The notes below the pieces were generated by a model. It had not been told where the DNA came from, made no database searches, and saw nothing but the letters and a program-made list of their open reading frames with translations. From Pohlia nutans (lineage: Eukaryota; Streptophyta; Bryopsida; Bryales; Mniaceae): DNA of 64,000 nucleotides. Positions 45,860 to 57,711 of this stretch are shown piece after piece. Location: the NCBI GenBank assembly GCA_022496805.1, contig CM040088.1, positions 22,661,001 to 22,725,000 of the forward strand, in the 5' to 3' direction. Numbering within the stretch: the first letter of the stretch is position 1; every line of letters begins with the position of its first letter. The position numbers and the translations under genes were made by a program.

Positions 45860-47335
45860 GTTACCGTATTGAATGTTATGAACTGAATGATGCTGAAACC
45901 CGGAGTTGCAAGCCCAGTCTGGTGGAGGTGCTGGTACTCTTACAACATTTACACATCCTGCCACATGGGGGGAGGCATGCTATTAAAAGCTAAGATCAAG
46001 AGGCTCCTTCCAGGCCGGTGCAGGCGACATCTACCGGCCTGCGCTGAGAAATCCAGCACCTTCCTAGAACCACGAAATGTACCGTATCCCGAGATCCGCG
46101 GTTCAGATGCTCACCGCCACGTCAGCCGCCACCGCCACGTCATCATCTTTCACGGCGCGGGGACATAATACCTGCCTCAGGTGCCACCGACCTACAAACC
46201 CCTCCCTCCCTGCTTGCCGAGCCTTTCTCCTTTTGATCCCAACTTGCAAAATTCCTTCAAACCCTTCCAAACCCTCAAAAGGTTTCAAAAGGGTTTCAAA
46301 ACCCTCAAAAATTTCCAGCTTTTACACCTCACGAAAGTCTGTGGCAGCTTGCGAGGTGCTTGCTGCGTCATAATTTCCCGGAACACTCACTCGCCCGCTT
46401 ATGCCGGTGCTTGATCATCTCGTACCTTGCAAGCTCTTGCAATTCGCATCGTTGGCTGGGGCGGGTGATCCCCCGCCCGGCTCTGCGTACATCGACACTA
46501 CTCACAGCACTGTCGTCTGTCTCTGACTCCGTAGTTGTATTATTGACGAAGCCGTGCTGCTGCTTCCGAGAGAGCGAGCAATGGTATGATTGCAGAGTGG
46601 TGATCTGGTGGCGGTGGCGCCCCGGGCAGGATCATCGCCAAGCTGCCTTGCAGCTCACGTTCTAGGGTTCCACCGCGAGTTAGTTAGTTGTTGTTGTTCT
46701 GCTTCGGCGAGGCTCTGGCTGTGGTGGTTGAGCAGACAGACGGAGCTAGGATCGCTTGGAGCCGGTGTATGCGTTCACGTGTTTCGTCAGGGATACGGAC
46801 AGTCGTACAAGAATCGTTCGGTTCAAGCATTCAATCGTTTGGTTCGAGACACAGAGACAAGGACAGACAGAGCAACGTGAGTCCAGTGTGAAGTGGCTCC
46901 CGAGGTACTTGATCAATCCCACGGAGTTTCCCCTATAAAGTTTTGAACCGAGTGATTTGTGGAGTCACGACGAGGAATCAAATTGAGCTTCTTCTTCTTC
47001 TTCTTCTTCGTCGTTGTTGTGGTAAAGCTCAATCTTACTTGCACTTGTTTTCTTTTCTGTTTCTTTCTTGACAAGAATTTGGAGGTCCTTTGAGTATTCT
47101 AGAACTATTTTGATATTTTAATATGGCTCTTTCTTTTTTTGATTGCCAACTGTGTACGCAATGCTCGTGACTCGCTAATTTGGGTGATGGTGATCATACA
47201 GGATTGGCTGTGACTCCCTGAATGAGCGCCGATTTTCCAGCATTGGGATGATTTCGTAGCTCTGTTTTTTACTCGTTTTCAGCGGGTGATCTTAAGGAGG
47301 TGATTTACGAGTTTCGTGAGTGGTGATTGAAGGTG
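45860..47335 (+). promoter_or_regulatory. Promoter and leader region of the MATE transporter gene
   Basis: GC-richer than the intergenic DNA. Two copies of GCCACGTCA (46,116-46,124 and 46,134-46,142), 18 bp apart, match the core of plant bZIP sites. TATAAA at 46,934-46,939 could be a TATA box, which would give a leader of about 370 nt. A (TTC)n run occupies 46,988-47,009. Frames in this region lack domains. Confidence 0.45.
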
Positions 47336-50300
47336 ATGAAGTCGTTGGCGGGGTCTTTGAGTTTGAGGTCTCCCAGTGAGACAGAGAGGTCGCTTATGAA
47401 CAAGCCTGGGCACCCTCTGAGTGGGCTTTTTGAGAATTTACGGTAAAACCACTCTTGTTGCCGAGCTTTTCTTTTGAATAGTGAATTGTAGAGCTATTTT
47501 TCACTTCACATTCTCCTGACTCTGTTAAATTGCACTGTTGTTGTTGTCAATTGCAGCAATGTGGCCAAGGTGGACGAGCTTGGTTTGGAGATCGCTGTCA
47601 TCGCATTGCCAGCTCTCTTGGCTCTGGCATCTGACCCCCTTGCCTCATTAGTGGACACTGCATTCATTGGACACTTAGGTATATATACTCATAACATTCA
47701 CCTGAAATTCCACATCTATGCGAGTGTGAAAGCTTGTGAGAGTTTTCAGTAAAATTAGGCTGTTTCAAGGACATCTAATTCATGGGGAGATCATGGAAAA
47801 AATCCTCTTTATGATGCTGTCTACACGTTTCTAATTTCACTTCACTGAAAACCTGGATTTTAGGGTTATGGAAAACCTTGTAACGTCGGTTTGTCAGAAA
47901 CCAGACAATGCATTCATGTTTGGTTATTCTCCTTCTGATTGACTGTAAATTAGATTTCGTACATGGACTGAGTTTGTACTGTTTGAATATCAGGTGCAGT
48001 GGAGCTTGCAGCAGTGGGAGTTTCCATTTCTGTCTTCAATTTAGTTTCCAAGATGTTCAACCTGCCACTGTTGAATGTGACTACCTCGTTTGTAGCTGAG
48101 GACGCTTCTGACAACGCGGTGGTGCCAGTGGAGTTGAAAGGGTTGCTATCCATGGAAGGTCGGTCTCTGGAAAAAGAAAGATACTCCCTCTGTCCGGAAA
48201 TAATTGTCCTATTTTTTGGCATTTTGTTTTTTTTGCAATTAATTTGTCCTATGTTTTATACTTCAAACGTGAGCCCTGTCCACTTCAAACAGGGCGGACA
48301 CAAAAACTACATACTACTATTAATCCTTAAGCATCCACTGTGAATTTTCTGTAGTGTAGGAAAATTGGACTCCCTGCCGGAAAGCATCTGTTTGTATAAA
48401 AATGACTTCAGTTTGACACGATATTGATCTTGTAGTGTAGAACAAGAGCTTTAAAATGATGTTGATTGCAATCAGAAAACCGAGGTAAATGCCACCCTTG
48501 CAAAGTTCAGTGATACAGATGGCCATGTTTGGCGTTTTAGACGCTAAGGGGGTTAAAAGATAGACCATTTTCGAGTACTGAGACGGATTTTTTTGCACGT
48601 GCCAAAAACTAGGGCAGTTGTTTCCGGACAAAGGGAGTATTTTTTTTTTGTGCTACTTTGAGTTATGGGAGATAAATATATATATATATTTCTGCAGTGT
48701 GATTTTAAGTGGGGTTCTAGTTTTTTTGTTTTTCCTGAAAGCCAAAAGTGGGGTGTGTGTGTGTGTGTGTGTTGTTTTGCAGCTTTGAACGGGAACGAGG
48801 AGCACCGGGAAGCTGGAGCTCCAGCACGGCCGAATGAAAAGCCATGTCTTCCTTCTGTTTCGTCTGCTATCGTTCTGGGAACTCTTCTTGGCTTGGGAGA
48901 GGCTTTCATTCTCACATTTTTTGCAGGACCCATCTTGACTGTGATGGGCGTTAATTCGGTGAGCCTGTCATTCTTATTATTTACTATTATAATATATATG
49001 AATGTTTCTTAGAGTAAATAAACTACCCTATTTGTGCTTACTATGTATCAGTGTCTTACATTTTAAAATTTTGGTATGTACACTACTACTCCCTCCGTTT
49101 CAAAATAAGAATCCACTTCAAACGTATGTATTTTTCTTAATGTTTTTGTTGCCAAAAAATGTCGTCTCAGTACTTGAAAAATGATCTATCTTTAATAGTA
49201 ATATGTAGTTTTTGCGTCACTCTCATTGTCCACACCATTTGAAGTGGATAGGGCTCATGTTTGAAGTATAAAACATAGTACAAAAACTAGGAATTTTTTT
49301 TTGCCAAAAACTAGGACTCTTATTTTGAAACAGAGGGAGTAGTGCATAGTGGCACACATAGGGTGGCTTACCTTACTGATTGTACAGGTCATAGCAACAA
49401 GCTTGAGATAACAAATGTTGTAACCTTGATTACTTTTTTCTTTGTTTTGTTCATTTTTTGACTTTCAACTAGTTCTAAGTTACTTCTTTGAGATGCTGGA
49501 TTTTTTTTGGTATACGTTCACTGTTGTGCACTGGTGCAGTAATTGGATACAAGAGAGCATCTGATGAAAGAAAATATAGGATTTTTATGAGAGTAGAACA
49601 CAAACCTGACGTATTTGTTGTTCGGAAGTTGCTGCTGATATTCATGTACTTACTCTTGTCCAGCCTTGCTTGCTGTTTGAGGATACTTAACCCCTAAAGG
49701 TCCTTTGGGCTCCATATCTATGACCACTGCTTATTTGCTCATATAATCTGTCTCGTGTATTGAAATACAAAATTGTAGTGATATATGACAGCTATCATGT
49801 GCTTGTACGCAAAAATACTTGCAAAAATACATGGTTGCAGTTGAACTTTAGGAGTTAAATTTCATGTAACTTAATGTGGAGACTGATTGATCATAGTCTT
49901 GGTATGGAAATTGCAGATGTCGCCGATGCGAGTACCAGCTTCTCAGTTTTTGATGTTGAAGGCCATTGGTGCTCCAGCCGTGGTGGTTGCTTTGGCTATT
50001 CAGGGAGTTTTTCGAGGTTTCAAGGATACCAAAACTCCACTTTACGCCACAAGTAAGTGAGCTTTTTGATGTTGCTTTGTTTCAGCTGCCTAGCTACTTC
50101 TCAGAAAGCCCTTTGAATACTACATCATTTGAGCCCTGTGATTAATAATACCGTCCTGTGTACCGATTGCAGTGGCTGGAAACCTTGTCAACATTATTTT
50201 GGATCCTATTCTGATCTTTACATTGAAGCTAGGTGTAAGTGGGGCTGCCATTTCGACGGTCACCTCGCAGTAAGTACTTGCCCTTTCTTTTTTAAGGAAT

Positions 50301-53300
50301 TCTATTTTATCTATAAATTTAATTTCTTTTCTTTTTTTGAGAGAACTTTCTCAAATACGTGGCGTTGCTTGTGGCAGGTATATAATTTTAGGATTGTTAC
50401 TTTGGGTCTTAGCTCAGAAGGTTACCTTGCTACCTCCTCATATGGGAGATTTGCGACTCGGTCGATTCTTGAAATCTGGTATTAATACTGGCTACTCTTT
50501 TATCATCTTTCTGTTTCATTGGCTTGAGAAAGTTAATGTTAAGTTGCACTCTTGAATGAAAAACGTCCAAATCTTGAGTGTACTTTTTCGGTTAGTTGGA
50601 GTACAAAACAACCCCAGATTATGTTTCCTGGGATGGATTTTTTAACATTCTTTAACAACTAAACCCTGTTAAATTATGTTAAATTCAAAACCATCTCAGA
50701 AAACGTAAACTGGGGTAGTTTAGTACTAGTGGTTATTGGTTTTAACGCTCTTAACCAACGAAAAAATTGACTAGTCAACTTTAATTTTTTTTTTTTTTTT
50801 TTCTGTCTATGCAACATACTGAAAGTGATGGTTATGATGCAGGTGGATATCTACTGGTGAGAACCGTAGCTATACTTTTGGTGATGACATTGGCAACATC
50901 CATGGCAGCAAGGCAAGGCGCAATTCCGATGGCTGGCCATCAGATCTGCTTGCAAATATGGCTTGCAGCATCCTTGCTCTCTGATTCCATTGCTTTGGCT
51001 GGGCAGGTCTGAATTCAACAAAAAATTCTTGTTCTCTCTTTATTGGCGATGTTTCTTTATTACGGATACCAGTTTCTTATATCTTTTGTGTTTGAATCCA
51101 GGCAATAATTGCGACTGCGTTTGCCAAGTTTGATTACAAGCGTGTCAAGGAGGCTTCTTTTCGGATTTTACAGGTACCTTTCTGAAACCCTTACACGATT
51201 GTATGAGAGGTCTTATTCTTCCTGCAAAATGCATTTGTTACTCCTTTATCTTTATAAGAATATAGTTATGGTGTTTGTATTTAATAGGTAGCTTTTTAAC
51301 TTGCTACTAACGCAATGATTTGAACCTAATGTCATTGCAGGTTGGATTCTTTTTTGGATTGTTCATAGCTTTGTTGTTGGGAGTGACCATGCCTACCTTC
51401 TCCCAAGTGTTCAGTACCGATGCTGATGTATTAAATGTTATCAAGGGTCTCATTCCGGTACGTTATAATACTTTATTGTTATCCTCATTCTTCTGGTTAT
51501 TTGAGCTCTTTTTTTGTTTGTGATAAGTTTGTTTCAATTTATGGGACGGTGCTACCTGAAACTTTATATTTGAAGAGCTTTATCTGGCTCTCTTGGAACA
51601 TAACAGTAATGTTTTGCTTGTGTGCAGTTTGTGGCGTTAACTCAACCTATCAATTCATTAGCGTTTGTCTTTGATGGCCTTCATTATGGAGCATCAGACT
51701 TTGCGTACGCAGCTTACTCCATGGTGAGTTACAACTGATGTGTGTGAAACGATCTCAAAAATTGTCTTTGTCTTCAGAAAAATCTTAACCCTAATACATC
51801 TCAAAATAAATAATACAAAACCATCCCTATGTTATGTTTTTTTAGGATACTTTTTAACGTTGTTTAACCCAAGGATTCATCGTTTTAAACAGCGTTAAAA
51901 AGTTAATCTTAGAGAACATAATACAAGGGTGGTTTTGTACTACATCAGGAATTTAGGACCTGACGGATTTTAAACGATTTCCGTGCAACATCCGATTTTT
52001 TATGGGTTTGTACATGGATTCTGCACAGATTTTGCGCTAATTCTGCACGGATTTTGCACTTTGTTAGATAACAAAAAGAGTGAATGTAGAATCCGTGCGG
52101 ATTCATTGCAGAATTAGTGCAACCATGTAGTGTCACCATGAATCTGAGCAACTATTCATGGGACTCATGATGATGGTTCTTGTATATTATTTTGTATTAG
52201 TAAATCCCTTCTCAAATATAGAGAAAAATGATCAACTTATTTTGTGTCTTGGTTTGCAGATACTGGTTGCAGTACCGTCAGCTGCGTTTCTCCTCATAGT
52301 GCCTCAGCTTTGGGGCCTCATGGCGGTATGGGTGGGATTAGCTCTCATAATGACTTTACGATTGGGCGTTGGGTTTTGGAGGTATTCTTTTTTCCCTACT
52401 TTATCTTGGAGACAAAATTGTGTGTTATTTTTTCTATTCTAGTATTTTCTATTATGGTCAATATGGTATTCAAAACAATTGATAAAAGCTCCCAATTATA
52501 CCGTACCTCACTTTCTGGTTTGGCATAAAATAATTCAAATTTTCAATAAAGTGCTGAATTAGAAAGTGAGGTCCGATATAATGTATTTGTAAGCATTCTG
52601 ATTGGAAAGGATGAAATTTTATTTTTAACCCTTTAGTGCCTAGGGTACTGTAGCAGACAGCTCTGGATTTCAGTGGTTTTTCCACTGTGGTTGAGACTAC
52701 CAAAAATAGAATGGGTTAAATTAGAAAGTAACCGTACAATTCTATTCTCAACTCGAGAGCACACATTTTATTAAAATTTGAGAATCATCCGATGGTGGGA
52801 TCGGAAGATTATAGTATGTATTTGAACTGTATAATGCACGCTCAAAAACGAGATTTTGGGGGGTGTGTGACTTCAAAGTTAAATAGAATTTGAGGTAAAT
52901 TTTCAAAAATAAAAGCAAAGAAGTTCAGCTATGCCCTATGTCAACACCTCTCCGTTGCAATCTTTCATATCAAAAATAGACTCACACATAATTATTGTGA
53001 GATTTATAAGTGAAAGTGACTTGTCCATGTACGGTTTAGGACAAAATTTTATATGTTGAAAATTGACAGGAGTGGGTACATTAGTCAAGATCGGATTACA
53101 CACACTAATGGAAGATGAAGAAGAGAACACAATCCAAAAAAATAAAACAAGATAACAAACTTCCAAACACAAGAAATACTACACAATACATATGTTGTAT
53201 TTGTAAGTATTTACTGTATTTTCAAGTATTTGCAGTATTTTTGCGTTCTGTTGATAGGTATTTTGATAGTTGTACAATTCCAAATTGAAAATTTCTTTTT

Positions 53301-53972
53301 CTGGAAGGTGCGTAATGTATGTGTGCAAATCTGAACTTCAAAACTGAAGTTCCAATTCTTCACGGATTCTTTGCTATTTGCATTTCGGACGTTGTAGTGA
53401 CCATAATGTGATTTGCTAGGCACTAAAGGGTTAACCCCTAAAGGACCAAGGATTCATGGTTTTAAATGACAAATTTAATAGATCATATTGTGAAAAGAAT
53501 GACGCAGTTGCGACCAAATTTTCAGTGAAGAACATTGCATGTGTTGCTCAAAAAATAAATAAATTTGAACTAAAAGAAGTCCGCATAGGACCTACTCAAA
53601 AATGTTAAAAATAATAATCATTACAATGTTTAAACTCATTATTAAACCCAAGGTCTCCATATAAAAGGTGGAACCCTAAAATGACATCATTTTTTTTTTT
53701 TTTCCACAGCCAGTGAGCTCTCTTCTTTCCTTCTCTGATACAAGTCTATGGGGAGCTCTCTTGTGTGATGTCATTTTTGGTGGTTATCACCGCACCCTGG
53801 GTTTAAGTCAACTTAATGATTAAGTTAATGATTAGCTTATTAAATTGACTTAACAAGGATTTAATGTATGTTGACTTGTGAGTGCAGGATTGGAACGGCT
53901 TCAGGGCCATGGACTTTTTTGAAGGAGGGTGATGATGCTGAAAAGAGTGTGTTTCTTATAGAACAGGATTAG
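47336..53972 (+). CDS. MATE-family transporter, DTX44-like, 13 exons
   Basis: Exons: 47,336-47,442; 47,557-47,678; 47,994-48,158; 48,783-48,958; 49,917-50,052; 50,173-50,269; 50,378-50,478; 50,843-51,006; 51,102-51,173; 51,341-51,457; 51,628-51,723; 52,260-52,381; 53,888-53,972. All introns are GT-AG and the frame closes to 519 residues. The start codon is preceded closely by in-frame stops. Marks of the DTX44/45 branch include DPLASLVDTAFIGHLG, SVFNLVSKMFNLPLLNVTT and MSPMRVPASQF. About twelve hydrophobic segments are expected; MATE proteins exchange cations for organic solutes. Arabidopsis DTX44 is annotated as chloroplastic; the Ser-rich N-terminus here (about 35 residues) could be a short transit peptide, which I infer only. 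Seven introns or intron parts carry MITEs, and none breaks an exon. Confidence 0.9.
48184..48637. mobile_element. Stowaway-like MITE in MATE intron 3, split by a TTAA element
   Basis: The left end CTCCCTCTGTCCGGAAATAA and the right end (inverse CTCCCTTTGTCCGGAAACAA) are flanked by TA. It starts 25 bp after the exon 3 donor. The nested element occupies 48,320-48,556. Confidence 0.85.
48320..48556. mobile_element. TTAA MITE nested in the intron 3 Stowaway element
   Basis: Left end TTAATCCTTAAGCATCC, right end GACGCTAAGGGGGTTAA. Related Stowaway copies at 35,411, 49,195 (reverse) and 63,063 read CTATTAAAGAT at this point without the insert. Here the same word is opened at TTAA and TTAA appears on both sides. 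This is direct empty-site evidence for TTAA target duplication. Confidence 0.85.
49089..49339. mobile_element. Stowaway-like MITE in MATE intron 4
   Basis: Left end CTCCCTCCGTTTCAAAATAA, right end inverse CTCCCTCTGTTTCAAAATAA, TA on both sides. Length is 251 bp and it is uninterrupted. Confidence 0.9.
49687..49858. mobile_element. Short TTAA MITE in MATE intron 4
   Basis: Left end TTAACCCCTAAAGGTCC, right end GAACTTTAGGAGTTAA. At 172 bp it is the shortest of the TTAA group. It ends 58 bp before exon 5. Confidence 0.65.
50600..50726. mobile_element. Small foldback MITE in MATE intron 7
   Basis: AGTACAAAACAACCCCAG and the inverse at the other end (CTGGGGTAGTTTAGTACT) pair to form a hairpin. 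The family recurs at 51,814-51,940 in the same gene. Confidence 0.7.
51814..51940. mobile_element. Small foldback MITE in MATE intron 11
   Basis: TACAAAACCATCCCTATG at the left and the inverse TACAAAACCACCCTTGTA at the right, with further pairing (CTTTTTAACGTTGTTTAA with its inverse) near the centre. Same family as 50,600-50,726. Confidence 0.75.
52625..53434. mobile_element. TTAA MITE, subgroup B, copy 2, in MATE intron 12
   Basis: Left end TTAACCCTTTAGTGCCTAGG, right end inverse (CTAGGCACTAAAGGGTTAA). Length is 810 bp, matching 6641-7448. It lies in the long last intron (52,382-53,887). Confidence 0.85.
53431..53640. mobile_element. Truncated TTAA element abutting the previous one
   Basis: It starts TTAACCCCTAAAGGACC at the TTAA that ends the 52,625 element and matches 62,625-62,820, but the right end is missing. 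A poly-T run follows at about 53,690. Confidence 0.6.
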
Positions 53973-54637
53973 AACAGGATTAGAACAGCATCCGTATAGA
54001 ACACGGGATTATAGAACAGGAGATGAAGATTGGAACATTATAATTTGTTGTCCTCAAATTGACTTCCATTCTTTTAGGAAAGCCTTGACGGAGCTTTCTC
54101 CATTTTTGTAGGAATAGATTTAAGGTAGTCCTTTAAAATGGAAAATTGTATGGTAATTTCTTTTGTTACATTTATCCATATCTTCGAGAAATTAGTTGTA
54201 TATAATAAAAATAGTTTTATAAACAATGTTTGCTTTTCCTTTTCTTTTCTTTTTTGAAACAAATAGATGTTTTATTTCTGTTGCGCAACAACAGATTACA
54301 AACATCACATTGTGAACGAGGAGAGCACGTTTCTAGTGCTCCCTAGCGGGTGATTTTTTTGGAATTTTCTTCGTGTAATATTTGGACTAGATCCTATGTT
54401 CCTAATTATTTCCAACTAAGAGCGACGCCCCCACCGACAATGTTTGGTTTTAGACATAGTTTTTATTTATTTATTTAAAAGCTCTTCAATCATTTTGTTA
54501 ATGAACTTTCATGCCTTTGATTCCATCGTAAAATTTTAATTGCCACTTGAATTAATATATTTTTCATTTTGTGATACTCGATGAAATTTTTGAAGCATTT
54601 GTGAACCAAATTTTTATAAAGTTGATGAAAATGGATC
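53973..54637. other. Region after the MATE stop codon
   Basis: Directly at and after the stop codon, GAACAGGATTA is repeated two to three times (53,961-54,015). The rest is AT-rich and holds no gene. Confidence 0.5.
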
Positions 54638-55565
54638 TTAATCCCTAAAGGTCCTGGCACCCCTCTCTACATTTGGAGAATTGCAAAGATGTATTATAAA
54701 TTACAACTACGAGGGGTAATTTGAACTTGATGTATGAATAAAAGTTGTACATTATGAATTTTAGATTCTATCCATATGGTTCATAGCATAATAGAGCAAT
54801 GCAATGGAGCACCGTTGTGAAAACTGGATCAAAAGAGGATCTTCACTTAGTTCCACTTTTTTAAGCAATGAAAGAATGCCATTTCTATTCCATGAATTTT
54901 TATATTTTTTTGAAACAAGAAGATGAAACCCCATTGAATCAATGAAGGTCGCACACACCAAAAACCAGAGGAGACAAGCCCCCTTGGCAAAGAAATTTAA
55001 ATTTTCAGACAACAAATTTAAAACTACAGCCAGACCACATGAAGCCTAGTAGAACCGGCTTACCAGCCACACGTATTCTATGAATTTTGGGACTACCATG
55101 ACATTGCCACGTAAACTTAGTTTCTAACTGTAATTAGACTATGGTCCCATTGCAGAAGGGTGTTGACTCCCATTGCAGAAGGGTATTGACTCTTTTGTAA
55201 TTCGATTACAAAGATGATATTGATATTTTGCAGATGAAATATGGTGTGATGGGTTGAAATATAATATTTTAAGTGTAGTGATTTTTGGAGATTTTTTTGG
55301 TTGCTTAATGTTACGAGTTGAGTTTTTTCAAGAGCACTTTTGAACTAAGATCTTCAAAAAATTTGGTTAATCACTACAACATGAAATGAGGCATAGAAAT
55401 TTCACAAATTATCCCCTTTCTAATCGGATCACACATGCATGAAGCTAATTACCCATAAAATCTACAGTAAAAATCCACACTACAAAAAGTGCGTGATGGA
55501 TAAGAAAACAAAGTTTGCTTTTGTACATCATGCAAATAATGCATGGTTGGACCTTTAGGGGTTAA
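54638..55565. mobile_element. TTAA MITE, subgroup C, copy 3, with an internal insertion
   Basis: Left end TTAATCCCTAAAGGTCC, right end GGACCTTTAGGGGTTAA. The body matches 16,647-17,242 up to about 54,778 and again from about 55,195; the middle is replaced by the element fragment at 54,782-55,190. Confidence 0.75.
54782..55190. mobile_element. Half-copy of the CATAGCATAAT MITE nested in a TTAA MITE
   Basis: Starts CATAGCATAATAGAGCAATG and matches the right half of 15,670-16,219 (reverse complement). Within it, about 54,905-55,075 is unrelated sequence, probably a further insertion. The far end is missing. Confidence 0.6.
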
Positions 55566-57489
55566 ACTATGTGTAACATGTCAAGACGTTGGAGAGTGTA
55601 AGAACAAATATTGATGAATCTTCAAATGATTTCCAAATCTAGTTCCAAAATTGGAACAATGAGTGCTACTATTTGTAAGAGCTCCTAATTCATGCACAAG
55701 GAAGACTTATGAAACTTTGTAGGGTAGGAAGTACTTTATGGCCCACATTTTCAATTTATCAATTTTTTTTGCCTAGTGAGTAACAATGAGTAACAATGAA
55801 CTACAGTGAGTAACAGCGAATAGCAAAAGATATATTGGCATTTTAATATCATAGCCATTTTCAAATTAAAAAGAATAAGGTATCATAGTACGTTCTGGTA
55901 TACTACAATATTTCCAGATTTCAATATTCTTTAATTTTATTTTCACCAAGTTTCGGCAAACTTGAAGTGCAATTTCTAAAAAAATAACATTGGCTCATGT
56001 TTTTTGAATTATTTAAAGACAAAGCTGTAATGCAACGTAGGGTTACAAGTTTGTGCTACTACAATGGCACTTCCCATTCACAATTTTCAAATAATGTGTA
56101 CGTGGCACTTTCTCCTTGAATTGTGGAGGATCCATTATCCGAAGATTGAGAAGTTTCATTCTTCTCCTCCAGAGATGAAGAATGGGTGTGAAGATCGAGA
56201 AACCATGAAGATTGAGAAGCCGTGGAGAACATCAACAAGCCGTGTTCATTCTCATTCTTCACAAGGCCTCAAGGGGAGTCACACCTTCTTCATGGAGAAT
56301 GGCCATGATTGGCTCCACATTTCTCTCCCAAGGTTCTCAATCTCCAAAGAATCAGTCTTATCGGAAGAGGTGTAACAATCCCTAGTGTGCACACAACTTT
56401 GAGAATTAGAAGTTGGGGGGTGTGGTCTCATTTCAAAGAGAATCACAGGAGCTTCAATTTGATACCAAACTCAAGTCTTGAGGTTTTCAATTACGTCTGG
56501 AATCACCGAAAAACAATAAACACCAAGTGAAGAATGGTAGATCTTCAAATGCTTATAGCGCACAAACTGCTTAAGAGTTAGAAAATGAGCTTAAGCTCTT
56601 TGAATTCCTCTTGAGATGTACTACAAGATAGAGTGCTTCATTTAGTAAAGAAAAACTTAAAATACCGAGGACAAAAATCTCTTTACTTGCATGCTTGAGT
56701 GTGAAAGTTTCAGAATGAGCAACCATAGGGTGCAGCTTGAAGAAATGAGCAACTATCTATGCTTTATATAGTTGGACACCCAGTTTAATACAATTGTTTC
56801 AAATTAATACACATCGAACTCTGCAACCTTTCATCACTATACATCACAATGCACATTTAGGTAAATGACCTAATTATGATCCTTAATTGGAACCAACCCA
56901 TCATGAATTATTCGTATCAATAACATGAGAGTTTAGGGTTGATTTTGGGTACACCGACTTTAAAAATTCATAATCTATTTTAAAAAATACATGCTAAGAG
57001 AATCTACAATTTTATTTTATTTTAATTTCAAACAAAATACAACAAACACTAAAATAATGTAATAATGGGAACCATGCTAAGATGCTTATTTAGACGAAAT
57101 TAGGTCACTTACTAGTAAGTTGTTCATAGTTTTTGGGGTACATAGTTGTGACTGCTTATTAACTGCATGCTTGGCTAACCTAACTGTAAATTTGTTTCAG
57201 ATCCATAAGTAAGCTGTCACACTATCTTCCTCATATATCTCTGTTAGCACCTGCAATTGCAAGGGCATAAAACTTCAGTCCGGGTGCCCTTCACAAAAAC
57301 CATTTTTTCTGACCCTAAATTCTGCATGCAGGGAAACCCTAAACTGCTGTTGAAAATTGCAATCCCTATCTGGGGTGCTTTGCACTCCCTCTCCAACTCA
57401 TGTTGCTAATTAAGTCTTATCAAGCCCCAGTTTCCTGTGTCAAAAGCAAATTGCAACCATACTCAAAACACCCTTTTGCAATGGGACAA
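55566..57489. other. Intergenic sequence upstream of the AMP deaminase gene
   Basis: No supported gene. GAGTAACAATGA-like words are tandemly repeated near 55,778-55,820. A 103-residue frame at 56,064-56,375 and its antisense have no domains. Confidence 0.45.
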
Positions 57490-57665
57490 TAATCTAGTTA
57501 CAATTAGAAACTAAGTTTACATGGAAATGACACAGTAGTCCCAAAATCCATGGAATACAAATGGCATTTCTTCATTACTTAAGTTGAAAAGTGGATCTAA
57601 GTGAAGATTCACTTTCGATCCAGTTTTCAAAAGGGTGCTCCGTTGCACTATTCTATTATGCTATG
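57490..57665. mobile_element. Half-copy of the CATAGCATAAT MITE next to the AMP deaminase start
   Basis: Matches the right half of 15,670-16,219 in direct orientation and ends CTATTATGCTATG. It finishes 46 bp before the AMP deaminase ATG, so it forms part of the immediate upstream region or 5' leader. Confidence 0.75.
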
Positions 57666-57711
57666 CGGTGGTCTTTTTTTCGATATGTTGTAATTGAGCC
57701 CATTTGGGAGC

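Noticed and set aside
46590..46891. Overlapping 60-100-codon frames upstream of the MATE gene
   Set aside because: GC-rich leader sequence gives open frames in several phases; none shows a domain or family resemblance.
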